Source of the DNA: an uncultured Christensenella sp.
GTDB taxonomy: Bacteria; Bacillota; Clostridia; Christensenellales; UBA1242
NCBI GenBank assembly: GCA_949293915.1
Contig: CASFFJ010000066.1
Location: 1-20,173, forward strand
Direction: 5' to 3'
DNA: 20,173 nucleotides
In this document: in pieces, positions 1 to 6,294 of the stretch
Position numbering within the stretch: position 1 is the first letter of the stretch
Layout: the number at the start of each line of letters is the position of its first letter
Position numbers and translations under genes: made by a program
The notes under the pieces: generated by a model
Told to the model about the DNA's origin: nothing
What the model saw: the letters and a program-made list of their open reading frames with translations, nothing else
The model's database searches: none

Positions 1-49
1 CTTATACTTAATAAGGCTCTAAAATACTATATTATGGTATGTTTTTAAA

Positions 50-82
50 TTTTGTACAAAACTATATATTTTTGTACAAAAA
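50..82. repeat. Pair of TTTTGTACAAAA palindromes
   Basis: Two perfect palindromes share the core TTTTGTACAAAA: 50-61, and 69-82 where it extends to 14 bp. Their centres are 20 bp apart, about two helical turns, so both would lie on the same face of the DNA, as paired operator sites often do. They lie in the gene-free stretch 1-144, downstream of the minus-strand ASCH gene and possibly upstream of a minus-strand gene beyond the window edge. The rest of 1-144 is AT-rich, with a short CTTAT/ATAAG inverted repeat at its very start and no other visible feature. An operator role is inference. Confidence 0.4.
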
Positions 83-144
83 TATTATTATCTATAATTT
101 TAACAATTTTATATTATTATATTCTAAATAATTTTTCAACTAAT

Positions 145-483
145 TTAATGTATTTTTTTAATTTCAATACCTATTACACCAAATTTTAAAATATCATCTT
201 TTGAATAATATTGCGACATATCGTTTGGATGGGCTGTTTCGTTTGGTTTGTAACCTAACTTTGTTTTGTCAAAATTTCTATACAACTCATCAAACGAAGC
301 GAATTGGTGCAAATTAATTACACGAACGACCAATTTCTCATCTGTTTTGTTATTTGTAAATTCAATACTATCGCCCTGTTTAATTTGTTGCCTTTTTTCA
401 TCAAAAAGACGCATCTCAATAGTTTTACTACCATTTTTTATATTTTCAAATGGTTCGGGATTTAAACGCATTTTATGTTCCAC
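145..483 (-). CDS. ASCH-domain protein
   Basis: Small (112 aa) protein of the ASCH/PUA-like fold. The N-terminal motif MRLNPEPFENIKNGSKTIEM, followed by RLFDEKR and GDSIEF, is typical of bacterial ASCH proteins, and the end FGVIGIEI fits the last strand of the fold. Family members are RNA- or nucleoside-binding; the E. coli member YqfB hydrolyses N4-acetylcytidine, but its key residues are only partly matched here (K20 present, its Thr replaced by Glu), so no reaction is assigned. Start: the AAAGGAG site ends at 489 and overlaps an upstream GTG at 487-489, so GTG at 481-483, five bases after the site, is the better start. It lies downstream of tsaD in the same direction with a gap of about 110 bp. 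No recognised partner. Confidence 0.75.
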   Translation of the reverse strand: MEHKMRLNPEPFENIKNGSKTIEMRLFDEKRQQIKQGDSIEFTNNKTDEKLVVRVINLHQFASFDELYRNFDKTKLGYKPNETAHPNDMSQYYSKDDILKFGVIGIEIKKIH

Positions 484-596
484 AATCACTCCTTTAAAAA
501 CATTTTAATATGTTTGTTTTCTCATTATTTTTATTAGCTTTTAGTTTTGCATAATTTAATTAAAATTAATTAGGCATTTATAAATATAAATTAAAA

Positions 597-1610
597 TCAT
601 AAACTCAAACTTGGTTTTGGCGCAAGCGTGATATCTGCAATTCCTATGCCGTTGATGTACGCATAATAGCCAGCGCTTCCTATCATTGCCGCGTTGTCTG
701 TGCAATATGCTAACTCTGGAATAAAGCATTTGATATTATTTTTGTTAGCGTTGTCAGTTAACGCTTGGCGTAACTGTTTGTTGGCACTTACGCCACCTGC
801 CAGCACAATTTTATCAAAACTGCTTTCTTTGCACGCGCGAATAGTCTTGTCCACCAATTCATCCACAACCCAAGTCTCAAAACTTGCGCAAATATCTGCT
901 GATGGAATTTCACATTTAGCTTGTTCAAGTTTGTGAATGTAGTTTATAACTGCAGTTTTCTTTCCACTAAAACTAAAATTATAGCCTAAATTATCATTAG
1001 GTTTAGTAAATTGTATATTAGCGTTTCCACGCTCTGCAAGTGCGCTAACTTTTGGCCCACCCGGGTATCCCAAACCTAGCACACGTGCCACTTTGTCAAA
1101 ACATTCGCCAACCGCATCATCAAGCGTAGAACCAATTATTTCGTGATGATTGTAGTCCACCACTTTAATAATGGCAGTATGTCCACCGCTGACCACAAGG
1201 CAGATAAAAGGTGGTTCTAAGTCTTTATAAGTTAAATAATTGCTGGCAATATGACCATAAATATGATTAACTGCAATAAGCGGTTTATTGAGTGCGTAAC
1301 TAAGCGCCTTAGCGTAACTCACACCAACCAAAAGTGAACCAACAAGTCCTGCGCCATATGTGACCGCAATAGCATCAATATCATCAAAACTACATTTCGC
1401 TTCAGTTAGCGCCAATTTCACGACATTATCAACCGCTGTAATATGATTTCTGCTGGCGACTTCGGGCACCACACCACCAAATCTAGTGTGTATATCAATC
1501 TGGCTAGACACGATATTGGACAAAACAGTTCTGCCATCCACAACAATGGCACAACTCATTTCATCGCAACTGCTTTCTATCGCTAGAATTTTAAATCCTG
1601 ATTTAACCAT
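597..1610 (-). CDS. tsaD: tRNA N6-threonylcarbamoyladenosine transferase TsaD
   Basis: TsaD transfers the threonylcarbamoyl group to A37 of ANN-decoding tRNAs, in complex with TsaB and TsaE. About 337 aa, normal for the family. Visible signatures: N-terminal ILAIESSCDE (ASKHA fold), metal-binding HIYGH (H116, H120), VVSGGHTAI, SFSGKKTAV, GGVSANK, and CTDNAAMIG near the C-terminus with the third metal ligand. An ATG at 1626-1628 would add six residues, but it lies upstream of a TGC-TATAAT -10 box (1617-1625) that directly precedes the ATG at 1608-1610, and neither has a Shine-Dalgarno. I prefer 1610, which would make the mRNA leaderless. It is divergent from the rpsF operon; tsaB and tsaE are not in the window. 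The stop is TGA, evidence for the standard code. Confidence 0.95.
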   Translation of the reverse strand: MVKSGFKILAIESSCDEMSCAIVVDGRTVLSNIVSSQIDIHTRFGGVVPEVASRNHITAVDNVVKLALTEAKCSFDDIDAIAVTYGAGLVGSLLVGVSYAKALSYALNKPLIAVNHIYGHIASNYLTYKDLEPPFICLVVSGGHTAIIKVVDYNHHEIIGSTLDDAVGECFDKVARVLGLGYPGGPKVSALAERGNANIQFTKPNDNLGYNFSFSGKKTAVINYIHKLEQAKCEIPSADICASFETWVVDELVDKTIRACKESSFDKIVLAGGVSANKQLRQALTDNANKNNIKCFIPELAYCTDNAAMIGSAGYYAYINGIGIADITLAPKPSLSL

Positions 1611-1616
1611 AATTTT

Positions 1617-1645
1617 ATTATAGCACATCTAAATAAAAAAAGTAA
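1617..1645 (-). promoter_or_regulatory. tsaD promoter (extended -10), leaderless geometry
   Basis: On the minus strand TGC-TATAAT (1625 to 1617) is followed by six bases and then the tsaD ATG. The -35 at 17-bp spacing (TTACTT) is weak, which the extended TGn -10 could offset. Transcription starting about seven bases after the -10 would begin at the ATG itself. Confidence 0.5.
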
Positions 1646-1779
1646 CAATATTTTCAAAAAACAAATGATTTAGATTAACAATTAGTAAAAATTGTAATAA
1701 AAATTAACTTAAATAAAACTTTTTGAAATATTATAAGTAATTTATATTAAAACTATATTAATAATTTTAAAAATTCTAC

Positions 1780-1808
1780 TTGATTTATTTTTTTTAATGT
1801 GCTATAAT
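1780..1808 (+). promoter_or_regulatory. Promoter of rpsF-ssb-rpsR
   Basis: TTGATT (1780-1785), a 17-bp spacer and TATAAT (1803-1808), preceded by TGTGC giving an extended -10. Predicted start near 1815, leaving a leader of about 100 nt before rpsF. The stretch 1646-1779 between this and tsaD is AT-rich with nothing recognisable. Confidence 0.75.
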
Positions 1809-1815
1809 TAACACG

Positions 1816-1908
1816 TTATAAATGCAAGTTTATAATCAGCATCATAATCTAGTCGATTGAGATTATGAATGTTTCCTTACCTAGCAATAGGTCAAAAAGT
1901 CCATAAGG
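1816..1908 (+). promoter_or_regulatory. Structured rpsF leader, possible S6:S18 autoregulatory RNA
   Basis: Three consecutive inverted repeats fill the leader. First, TTATAAA/TTTATAA (1816-1822, 1829-1835) with a six-base loop. Second, TCATAATCT/AGATTATGA (1842-1850, 1860-1868), nine perfect pairs. Third, CCTTA (1875-1879) pairs with TAAGG (1904-1908), enclosing CCTA/TAGG (1880-1883, 1888-1891) with a 3' bulge 1892-1903. The third buries part of the AAGGAGG ribosome site of rpsF. Bacterial rpsF leaders are known to bind the S6:S18 complex through a hairpin with a bulge carrying CCG; the shape here is similar but I do not see CCG, so the assignment is tentative. Confidence 0.45.
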
Positions 1909-1916
1909 AGGTAATT

Positions 1917-2198
1917 ATGAATAGTTATGAATTAATGTATATCATTCCTAGCCAATCATCAGATGAAGATAAAGAAACTATTATCGCAAAAGTTAATGGT
2001 ATGATTGAAAAGGATGGTGGCAAGATTGAATCAGTAGAACGTGTTGGCAACAAGAAACTTGCTTATGCCATCAACAAAATGCGTGAAGGCTATTATGTAT
2101 TGGTTAATTTCACTGCCAATGCTAGTGTCCCTAACAAACTAAGTTCATTGCTTGCTATCACTAGCGACATTATGAGATATATAATTGTTGCAAAATAA
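1917..2198 (+). CDS. rpsF: 30S ribosomal protein bS6
   Basis: Ribosomal protein S6 of the small subunit platform, which binds 16S rRNA as a dimer with S18. The 93-aa sequence opens NSYELMYIIPS and carries GGKIESVERVGNKKLAYAIN and REGYYVLVNF, standard for the family, with normal length. The start is ATG 1917, six bases after AAGGAGG (1905-1911); a longer frame begins at 1869 but would run through the leader. First gene of rpsF-ssb-rpsR, the conserved bacterial order, which couples S6 and S18 production with single-strand binding protein. Confidence 0.97.
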   Translation: MNSYELMYIIPSQSSDEDKETIIAKVNGMIEKDGGKIESVERVGNKKLAYAINKMREGYYVLVNFTANASVPNKLSSLLAITSDIMRYIIVAK

Positions 2199-2217
2199 TC
2201 TTTAATTAGGAGATATT

Positions 2218-2625
2218 ATGAATAAAGTATATTTAATTGGTAATTTGACTAGAGACCCAGAACTAAGCACAACCAACACTGGCATTTCAGTTTGCCGTTT
2301 ATCGATTGCGGTCAGCAGAAGATTTGCTAACGCTGAAGGTGGCAGAGATGCTGATTTCTTTAACGTAACCGCGTGGCGTGGCACAGCAGATAATTGTGCT
2401 AAATTCTTAAAGAAAGGTAACAAGATTGCTGTCTCTGGCGCAATTCAAACCAGAAATTATGAAAAAGCCGATGGTACAAAAGGCTTTGCTATTGATATCG
2501 TTGCAGATGAGGTTGAATTCTTATCAAGCAAGAATGATAATGGTGAGGGTGGCACAACAATCGCTAATCCAAACGCACCTATATCTGACCTTCAACCTAT
2601 CGATGACGAAACACTTCCATTCTAA
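2218..2625 (+). CDS. ssb: Single-stranded DNA-binding protein
   Basis: SSB coats single-stranded DNA during replication, repair and recombination. The 135-aa protein has an N-terminal OB fold (MNKVYLIGNLTRDPEL, then FFNVTAWRGTADNCAKFLKKG, residues about 1-105), a short disordered linker, and the acidic tip DDETLPF that recruits partner proteins. It is shorter than the roughly 170-aa SSB of Bacillus because the linker is brief. Ribosome site TTAGGAG precedes ATG 2218. Middle gene of the rpsF-ssb-rpsR operon, 19 bp after rpsF. Confidence 0.97.
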   Translation: MNKVYLIGNLTRDPELSTTNTGISVCRLSIAVSRRFANAEGGRDADFFNVTAWRGTADNCAKFLKKGNKIAVSGAIQTRNYEKADGTKGFAIDIVADEVEFLSSKNDNGEGGTTIANPNAPISDLQPIDDETLPF

Positions 2626-2658
2626 TGAGTGGATATTATGAATTAAAAGGAGAATATA

Positions 2659-2952
2659 ATGGAAGAAGTTCAAGAAGTTTTAGAAACAGAAGTTAAGGCA
2701 GAAAAAACAGCTGTTGATAAAAAGAAATTCTACAAACAACACAACAAGAACAAAAAGAAAGTTTGCGCTTTCTGCGAAGATAAAAAACCTATTGACTATA
2801 AAGATGTCAACAGATTAAAAAAGTTTGTTACTGAGAAAGGTAAAATCATCCCATCTCGCCAAACTGGCACTTGCGCTCGTCATCAAAGAGAGTTGACTGT
2901 TGCTATTAAACGCGCAAGAAACATCGCATTGTTGCCATTCAGCGGTGACTAA
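2659..2952 (+). CDS. rpsR: 30S ribosomal protein bS18
   Basis: Ribosomal protein S18, partner of S6 on the platform. Core signatures: DYKDVNRLKKFVTEKGKIIPSR and TGTCARHQRELTVAIKRARN, ending LLPFSGD. The 97-aa length exceeds the usual 75-80 because of an acidic, Glu-rich N-terminal extension of about 20 residues before the basic KKKFYKQHNKNKKK. Cysteines C36 and C39 (CAFC) with C72 and H75 (CARH) form a CxxC...CxxH set, the zinc-binding C+ type of S18. Good AAGGAG site before ATG 2659. Last gene of the operon, followed by a terminator. Confidence 0.97.
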   Translation: MEEVQEVLETEVKAEKTAVDKKKFYKQHNKNKKKVCAFCEDKKPIDYKDVNRLKKFVTEKGKIIPSRQTGTCARHQRELTVAIKRARNIALLPFSGD

Positions 2953-2956
2953 AATC

Positions 2957-2983
2957 ATCTCGCACCACGCGAGATTTTTTTTT
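2957..2983 (+). terminator. Terminator of rpsF-ssb-rpsR
   Basis: ATCTCGC (2957-2963) and GCGAGAT (2969-2975) form a perfect 7-bp stem with loop ACCAC, followed by an unbroken T run to 2983. It starts five bases after the rpsR stop. Confidence 0.93.
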
Positions 2984-3175
2984 AACAATAAAAGAATTTT
3001 TACGTTATTTTAAATTTTTTTGTGTTAAATATGAAATTTTTTAGCAGTTGATATAAAAATTTTGTTGCATATAACATTAAATAAAATAATTAAAATACGG
3101 ATATTAATAACAACTATAAAATTTTTTAAAATCAAAATATAAGAAATTAAAATTAAAATTAAATAAAACAAGAAA

Positions 3176-3260
3176 AGCCCACGCAACGCTCATAACTGCA
3201 ATCTGTGTTTTGCTCAGCGAAAGCAAAATGACTGAAAAAGCGAAATACTGCTTTTATTTT
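3176..3260 (+). other. GC-richer intergenic island, possible small RNA
   Basis: The gap 2984-3315 is extremely AT-rich except for this block, where GC clearly rises. It holds a perfect hairpin TTTTGCT/AGCAAAA (3208-3214, 3222-3228, 7-base loop) and then AAAAGC/GCTTTT (3236-3241, 3250-3255) followed by T-rich sequence, resembling a weak terminator. No ORF or ribosome site fits. A small RNA ending near 3260 is possible, but I recognise no family and the strand is a guess. Confidence 0.3.
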
Positions 3261-3315
3261 GATTGTTTTGTCATATATTTATATTATTAGGCTAATAAAA
3301 ACATCGCAAAATGAT

Positions 3316-3344
3316 TTGATAATATTTTTGATATTTGATACAAT
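3316..3344 (+). promoter_or_regulatory. prfB promoter, leaderless geometry
   Basis: TTGATA (3316-3321), 17-bp spacer, TACAAT (3339-3344), then six bases and the prfB ATG at 3351. The predicted transcript starts at or within a base of the ATG, and there is no Shine-Dalgarno. Confidence 0.7.
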
Positions 3345-3350
3345 TAAAAT

Positions 3351-4457
3351 ATGGATATAGAAAATCTTGGAGAAGAACTAAAATTGTTAGTAGACAAGTT
3401 TGAACTTACAAAATCTTGTCTAAATTTACCAACTGTGCAAGAGCGACTCAGTGCACTAATGCGCGAGCGTGAGTCGTTGTCTTTTTGGAACAATCTGGAC
3501 TTTGCTATGCAGACAAACAAAGAGATCAAGTCATTACAAGATTTGTTAAACGAGGTGCAAACTGCGCAAAACGATTTGACTTCGCTTATTGGCTTGGTCA
3601 AAGATTTAGAAAACGAGCCGGATGTAGAACTTTTAGATTTAGCGTGCAAAGAACTGGCTGAATTAAAAGAGCGCATTGATGAACTGAATGTGCGTACACT
3701 TTTGGATGAAAAATATGACAACAACGATGCCATCCTTACCATTCATTCAGGCGCGGGCGGAACAGAGGCACAAGACTGGGTGGTAATGTTGGCACGAATG
3801 TACAAAATGTATGCGACTAAAAATTCGTATGAGTTTGCTATCGTTGATAAACTGGAAGGCAACGATGCTGGGCTAAAATCTATTGTCATCTGGATTAAAG
3901 GCGATTATGCTTATGGCAAATTGAAAGGCGAAATGGGCGTGCATAGACTTGTGCGCATCAGTCCATTTGACAGCAACAAGCGTAGACACACTAGTTTTGC
4001 ATCCGTTGAGGTTGTGCCAGCAATCAATCAAGACAGCGCAGTAAAAATAAAAAATGAAGATTTAAAGATTGACACTTATCGTAGTGGCGGTGCGGGTGGA
4101 CAAAATGTGAACAAAGTGGAGACAGCAGTCCGCATTACGCACATCCCTACTGGAATTGTTGTAAACTGCCAAAACGAGCGCAGTCAACTGCAAAATCGTG
4201 AAATTGCAATGCGTATTCTTACCAGCAAATTGATTGCTTTGGAAGAAGAAAAAAATAGGCAAAACTTAAACGAAATCAAAGGCGAATTAAAACGCATTGA
4301 ATGGGGTAGTCAAATTAGAAGTTATGTTTTCCAGCCATACACTATGGTAAAAGACCATAGAACAGATTACGAAACAAGCAATGTAATTGCTGTTATGGAT
4401 GGTGACCTTAACCCATTTATCAACGAATATTTAAAGAAATCGCATATTAAAGTATAA
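3351..4457 (+). CDS. prfB: Peptide chain release factor 2
   Basis: RF2 reads UAA and UGA stop codons and triggers peptide release. Visible: N-terminal helical domain (about 1-110), HSGAGGTEAQDW (132-143), the stop-recognition tripeptide SPF at 204-206 in VRISPFDSNKRRHTSF, and the catalytic GGQ at 249-251 in SGGAGGQNVNK. Full length at 368 aa. In many bacteria prfB needs a +1 frameshift at an in-frame TGA near codon 26; here the matching region (residues 21-28, KSCLNLPT) is read straight through with no TGA, so the autoregulatory frameshift is absent. No ribosome site precedes the ATG; see the promoter entry. RF2 and a TGA-terminated gene (tsaD) together support the standard code. Confidence 0.97.
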   Translation: MDIENLGEELKLLVDKFELTKSCLNLPTVQERLSALMRERESLSFWNNLDFAMQTNKEIKSLQDLLNEVQTAQNDLTSLIGLVKDLENEPDVELLDLACKELAELKERIDELNVRTLLDEKYDNNDAILTIHSGAGGTEAQDWVVMLARMYKMYATKNSYEFAIVDKLEGNDAGLKSIVIWIKGDYAYGKLKGEMGVHRLVRISPFDSNKRRHTSFASVEVVPAINQDSAVKIKNEDLKIDTYRSGGAGGQNVNKVETAVRITHIPTGIVVNCQNERSQLQNREIAMRILTSKLIALEEEKNRQNLNEIKGELKRIEWGSQIRSYVFQPYTMVKDHRTDYETSNVIAVMDGDLNPFINEYLKKSHIKV

Positions 4458-4487
4458 AAATATTTTAAACAAAAACAATTTGTAAAT

Positions 4488-4537
4488 AAAAAAAAGTACC
4501 AAAAAGTTAAAATTAAAAAACTTTAAGGTGCTTTTTT
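4488..4537. terminator. Bidirectional terminator between prfB and the DUF1508 gene
   Basis: An A-run plus GTACC (to 4500) pairs with GGTGC plus a T-run (4527-4537), with an inner AAAGTT/AACTTT pairing. A-tract and T-tract flank the stem, so it can stop transcripts from prfB and from the convergent minus-strand gene. Confidence 0.75.
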
Positions 4538-4587
4538 ATATTATATAAAATGTTAATTATTTCAACTTAAAACTGATTGATATATCA

Positions 4588-4980
4588 TTAGTCTTCTGCT
4601 TTAACAACTTCTGAATTTAATGCCCATTTAGCAAGACTTGCAATACCTTTTTTGCAACTATCTTTGGTTGCATAGCCATCTTCACTTCTGCAAATCAGCT
4701 CACCATTTCTTGCAAATAATCTGTATCTAAACTTGGATGCTTTATCCAAATAAAGTTCAAATTTAGGGCAAGTTAAACTGATTGGATTTTTAATTGTCTG
4801 GTCTTCAATTGGTGCGTTGACATTTTTTCTCACGCTTTCAATACCCGCTTTGCAATTAGTTATAGATGCATATCCTGTGCTACCACTGACAGCAATTGTT
4901 TCGTTGTTTGATGCTTTTAACCTATAATTATAATAACCTTTTGCAGTTTTATAATACTCAAATCTACCTTTAATTTCCAT
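4588..4980 (-). CDS. YegP-family DUF1508 tandem-repeat protein
   Basis: A 130-aa protein made of two copies of the DUF1508 (YegP) module: residues about 3-52 (GRFEYYKTAKGYYNYRLKAS, then GYASITNCKAGIESVRKN) and about 70-122 (KFELYLDKASKFRYRLFA, then GYATKDSCKKGIASLAKW). Each repeat has the family pattern F-x-x-Y/L ... Y-x-x-R-L ... G-Y-x-x-x-x-x-C-K-x-G-I-x-S. The biochemical role is unknown; family members are small soluble proteins. Start: ATG 4978-4980, seven bases after AAGGAG; a longer frame to 5037 lacks a ribosome site. Has its own promoter. Confidence 0.9.
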   Translation of the reverse strand: MEIKGRFEYYKTAKGYYNYRLKASNNETIAVSGSTGYASITNCKAGIESVRKNVNAPIEDQTIKNPISLTCPKFELYLDKASKFRYRLFARNGELICRSEDGYATKDSCKKGIASLAKWALNSEVVKAED

Positions 4981-5003
4981 AACTTCTCCTTTTGTATAAA
5001 TAT

Positions 5004-5032
5004 ATTGTAACATAAAACATTTATTTCGTAAA
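5004..5032 (-). promoter_or_regulatory. Promoter of the DUF1508 gene
   Basis: On the minus strand TTTACG (5032-5027), 17-bp spacer, TACAAT (5009-5004) with an upstream TGT making an extended -10. The transcript would start near 4997 with a short leader carrying AAGGAG. Confidence 0.65.
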
Positions 5033-5120
5033 TACAAAAATTAAAAATTTTAGATTAAAAATTAATTTTTTCAGATTATAAACGAAAAATTAAATGTATT
5101 AATTATAAAATATTCTTGCA

Positions 5121-6077
5121 TTAACTATTTTTATCTAGCAATAATTTAAAAGCGGTCAAGAGATAATTCTCAATCGTGTCAATCGTGTCATCCGACCAAT
5201 AAGCTGAAGCGCATCTATGTCCACCACCATTGTTATTGATAGCAATTGTTGAAATGTCATATCCACGCGAACGCATACTGATATAATATTTATTATTCCT
5301 AGGTTTAATAAAAGCAACCATTTCACAATTATTTATTTCTGCAAGTTTATTTATCACTCCCTCGTAATCTTGGTCTTGTAAATTGGTTTGATTTTCTTCA
5401 TCTTTTGAAATATGCGTTATCAAAATTTTGCCATTCTCATACGATTTAATGTTATCAACTGCCAATGCTAACGCTTTTAATGAAGAAAGCGTAGTTGTCG
5501 CACAAAGTCGATTATAAACCATTTTGTAATCAATTTTTTGTTCAAAACATTCAGCAACAATTCTAAAACTATCAGCTGTTATTTCACCAACCGAAAAATT
5601 GCCCGTGTCAGTTATAATGCCAGCGTATATATTAGTGTAATCATTTTTTGTAAAAGGATAATTAAATTCAGCCAAAATTTTATACAAAACTTCCACTGTT
5701 GAACTCACATTCTCTACAATGTTAATATCTCCTTCAAGCGTGTTTGTAATATGATGGTCGATTACAATTTTTAATTTAGTTTCTTTAAACAAATTTACAT
5801 ACACGCCCGCACGCTCACTGTTGGCGCAATCTAAAAGAATGACTGCATCATAACTTTTAGCAACTAGATTTATGCTGGACAAATCAAACAAAAAATTGAA
5901 TTGTTCTATCTCGCCTGTAAGTTCTGTAAATAAATCAACATTTTTAACTCGTAAAAAATGCAAAAAATTCTCTGTCAAATTAAGCGAAGCGAACGCATCA
6001 GCATCAGGCGCCAAATGACTGATGACACATACATTATTTAATTCTTTTAATCTATTTAATATTTCATATTTTTTCAT
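5121..6077 (-). CDS. nrnA: DHH-family phosphoesterase, NrnA-like
   Basis: Two-domain DHH/DHHA1 phosphoesterase of 318 aa, the size of NrnA, which degrades very short RNAs (nanoRNA) and dephosphorylates pAp. DHH domain: SHLAPDADAFAS (H21, D25, D27), LLDCANSERAG (D83), IDHHIT (D107, H108, H109), GIITDTGNF (D157), all metal-binding positions. DHHA1 domain: GGGHRCASA at 284-292. The first motif reads PDADA instead of the common PDGDA, a mild change. c-di-AMP or pAp preference cannot be told from sequence. There is no Shine-Dalgarno; a TGC-TATAAT box ends seven bases before the ATG, suggesting a leaderless mRNA. Divergent from the amidase gene across the DnaA-box cluster. Confidence 0.85.
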   Translation of the reverse strand: MKKYEILNRLKELNNVCVISHLAPDADAFASLNLTENFLHFLRVKNVDLFTELTGEIEQFNFLFDLSSINLVAKSYDAVILLDCANSERAGVYVNLFKETKLKIVIDHHITNTLEGDINIVENVSSTVEVLYKILAEFNYPFTKNDYTNIYAGIITDTGNFSVGEITADSFRIVAECFEQKIDYKMVYNRLCATTTLSSLKALALAVDNIKSYENGKILITHISKDEENQTNLQDQDYEGVINKLAEINNCEMVAFIKPRNNKYYISMRSRGYDISTIAINNNGGGHRCASAYWSDDTIDTIENYLLTAFKLLLDKNS

Positions 6078-6084
6078 ACTGGAT

Positions 6085-6093
6085 ATTATAGCA
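6085..6093 (-). promoter_or_regulatory. Extended -10 of the DHH gene, leaderless geometry
   Basis: Minus-strand TGC-TATAAT (6093 to 6085) lies seven bases from the ATG (6075-6077). At 17-bp spacing the -35 (TCGCAT) is poor, so the call rests on the extended -10 alone. Confidence 0.5.
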
Positions 6094-6140
6094 TAAAAAT
6101 TTAATAAATGCGATTATTTTTTGTAAAAACTATACCAGAC

Positions 6141-6205
6141 TTTTCCACATTCTGTGGATAACTCTGTGGATAACTTGTGGAAAAGTCGAAAAAATTGTGG
6201 AAAAA
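6141..6205. other. Cluster of five DnaA boxes (candidate oriC or DnaA control site)
   Basis: Five 9-mers match DnaA boxes. TTTTCCACA at 6141-6149 is in one orientation; TGTGGATAA at 6153-6161 and 6165-6173 (both perfect TTATCCACA on the minus strand) and TGTGGAAAA at 6176-6184 and 6196-6204 are in the other. Spacings are 12, 11 and 20 bp. An AT-rich stretch that could serve as an unwinding element follows (about 6215-6294). No dnaA or dnaN gene is in the window, so origin, DnaA titration site or DnaA-controlled promoter pair all remain possible. Confidence 0.75.
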
Positions 6206-6260
6206 TGTCGTTTCTCGCATATATAAATTTTAAAATTACTTTTATAGTTTTATTTTTAAG

Positions 6261-6282
6261 TTATAATCAATTTGGATTATAA
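6261..6282 (+). repeat. Perfect inverted repeat upstream of the amidase gene
   Basis: TTATAATC (6261-6268) and GATTATAA (6275-6282), spacer AATTTG, 12 bp before the amidase start. It overlaps the possible -10 boxes TATAAT (6262-6267) and TATAAA (6278-6283), so it could be an operator or an RNA hairpin. AT-rich sequence makes chance pairing more likely than usual. Confidence 0.4.
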
Positions 6283-6294
6283 ATAAGATATTTT

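Noticed and set aside
1869..1916. Upstream extension of rpsF to 1869
   Set aside because: The extra 16 residues run through the hairpin that holds the ribosome site, and the conserved S6 sequence begins at the ATG at 1917.
2202..2423. Minus-strand open frame overlapping ssb
   Set aside because: It lies wholly opposite the clearly conserved ssb gene, has no ribosome site and no recognisable motif.
3208..3255. 6S RNA, SRP RNA or riboswitch in the prfB upstream gap
   Set aside because: Too short and no conserved sequence of these families could be recognised; kept only as an unexplained island.
6139..6205. CRISPR-like short direct repeats (TGTGGA repeated)
   Set aside because: Units are 9 bp with 2-11 bp gaps and match the DnaA box; no 25-35 bp repeats or spacers.
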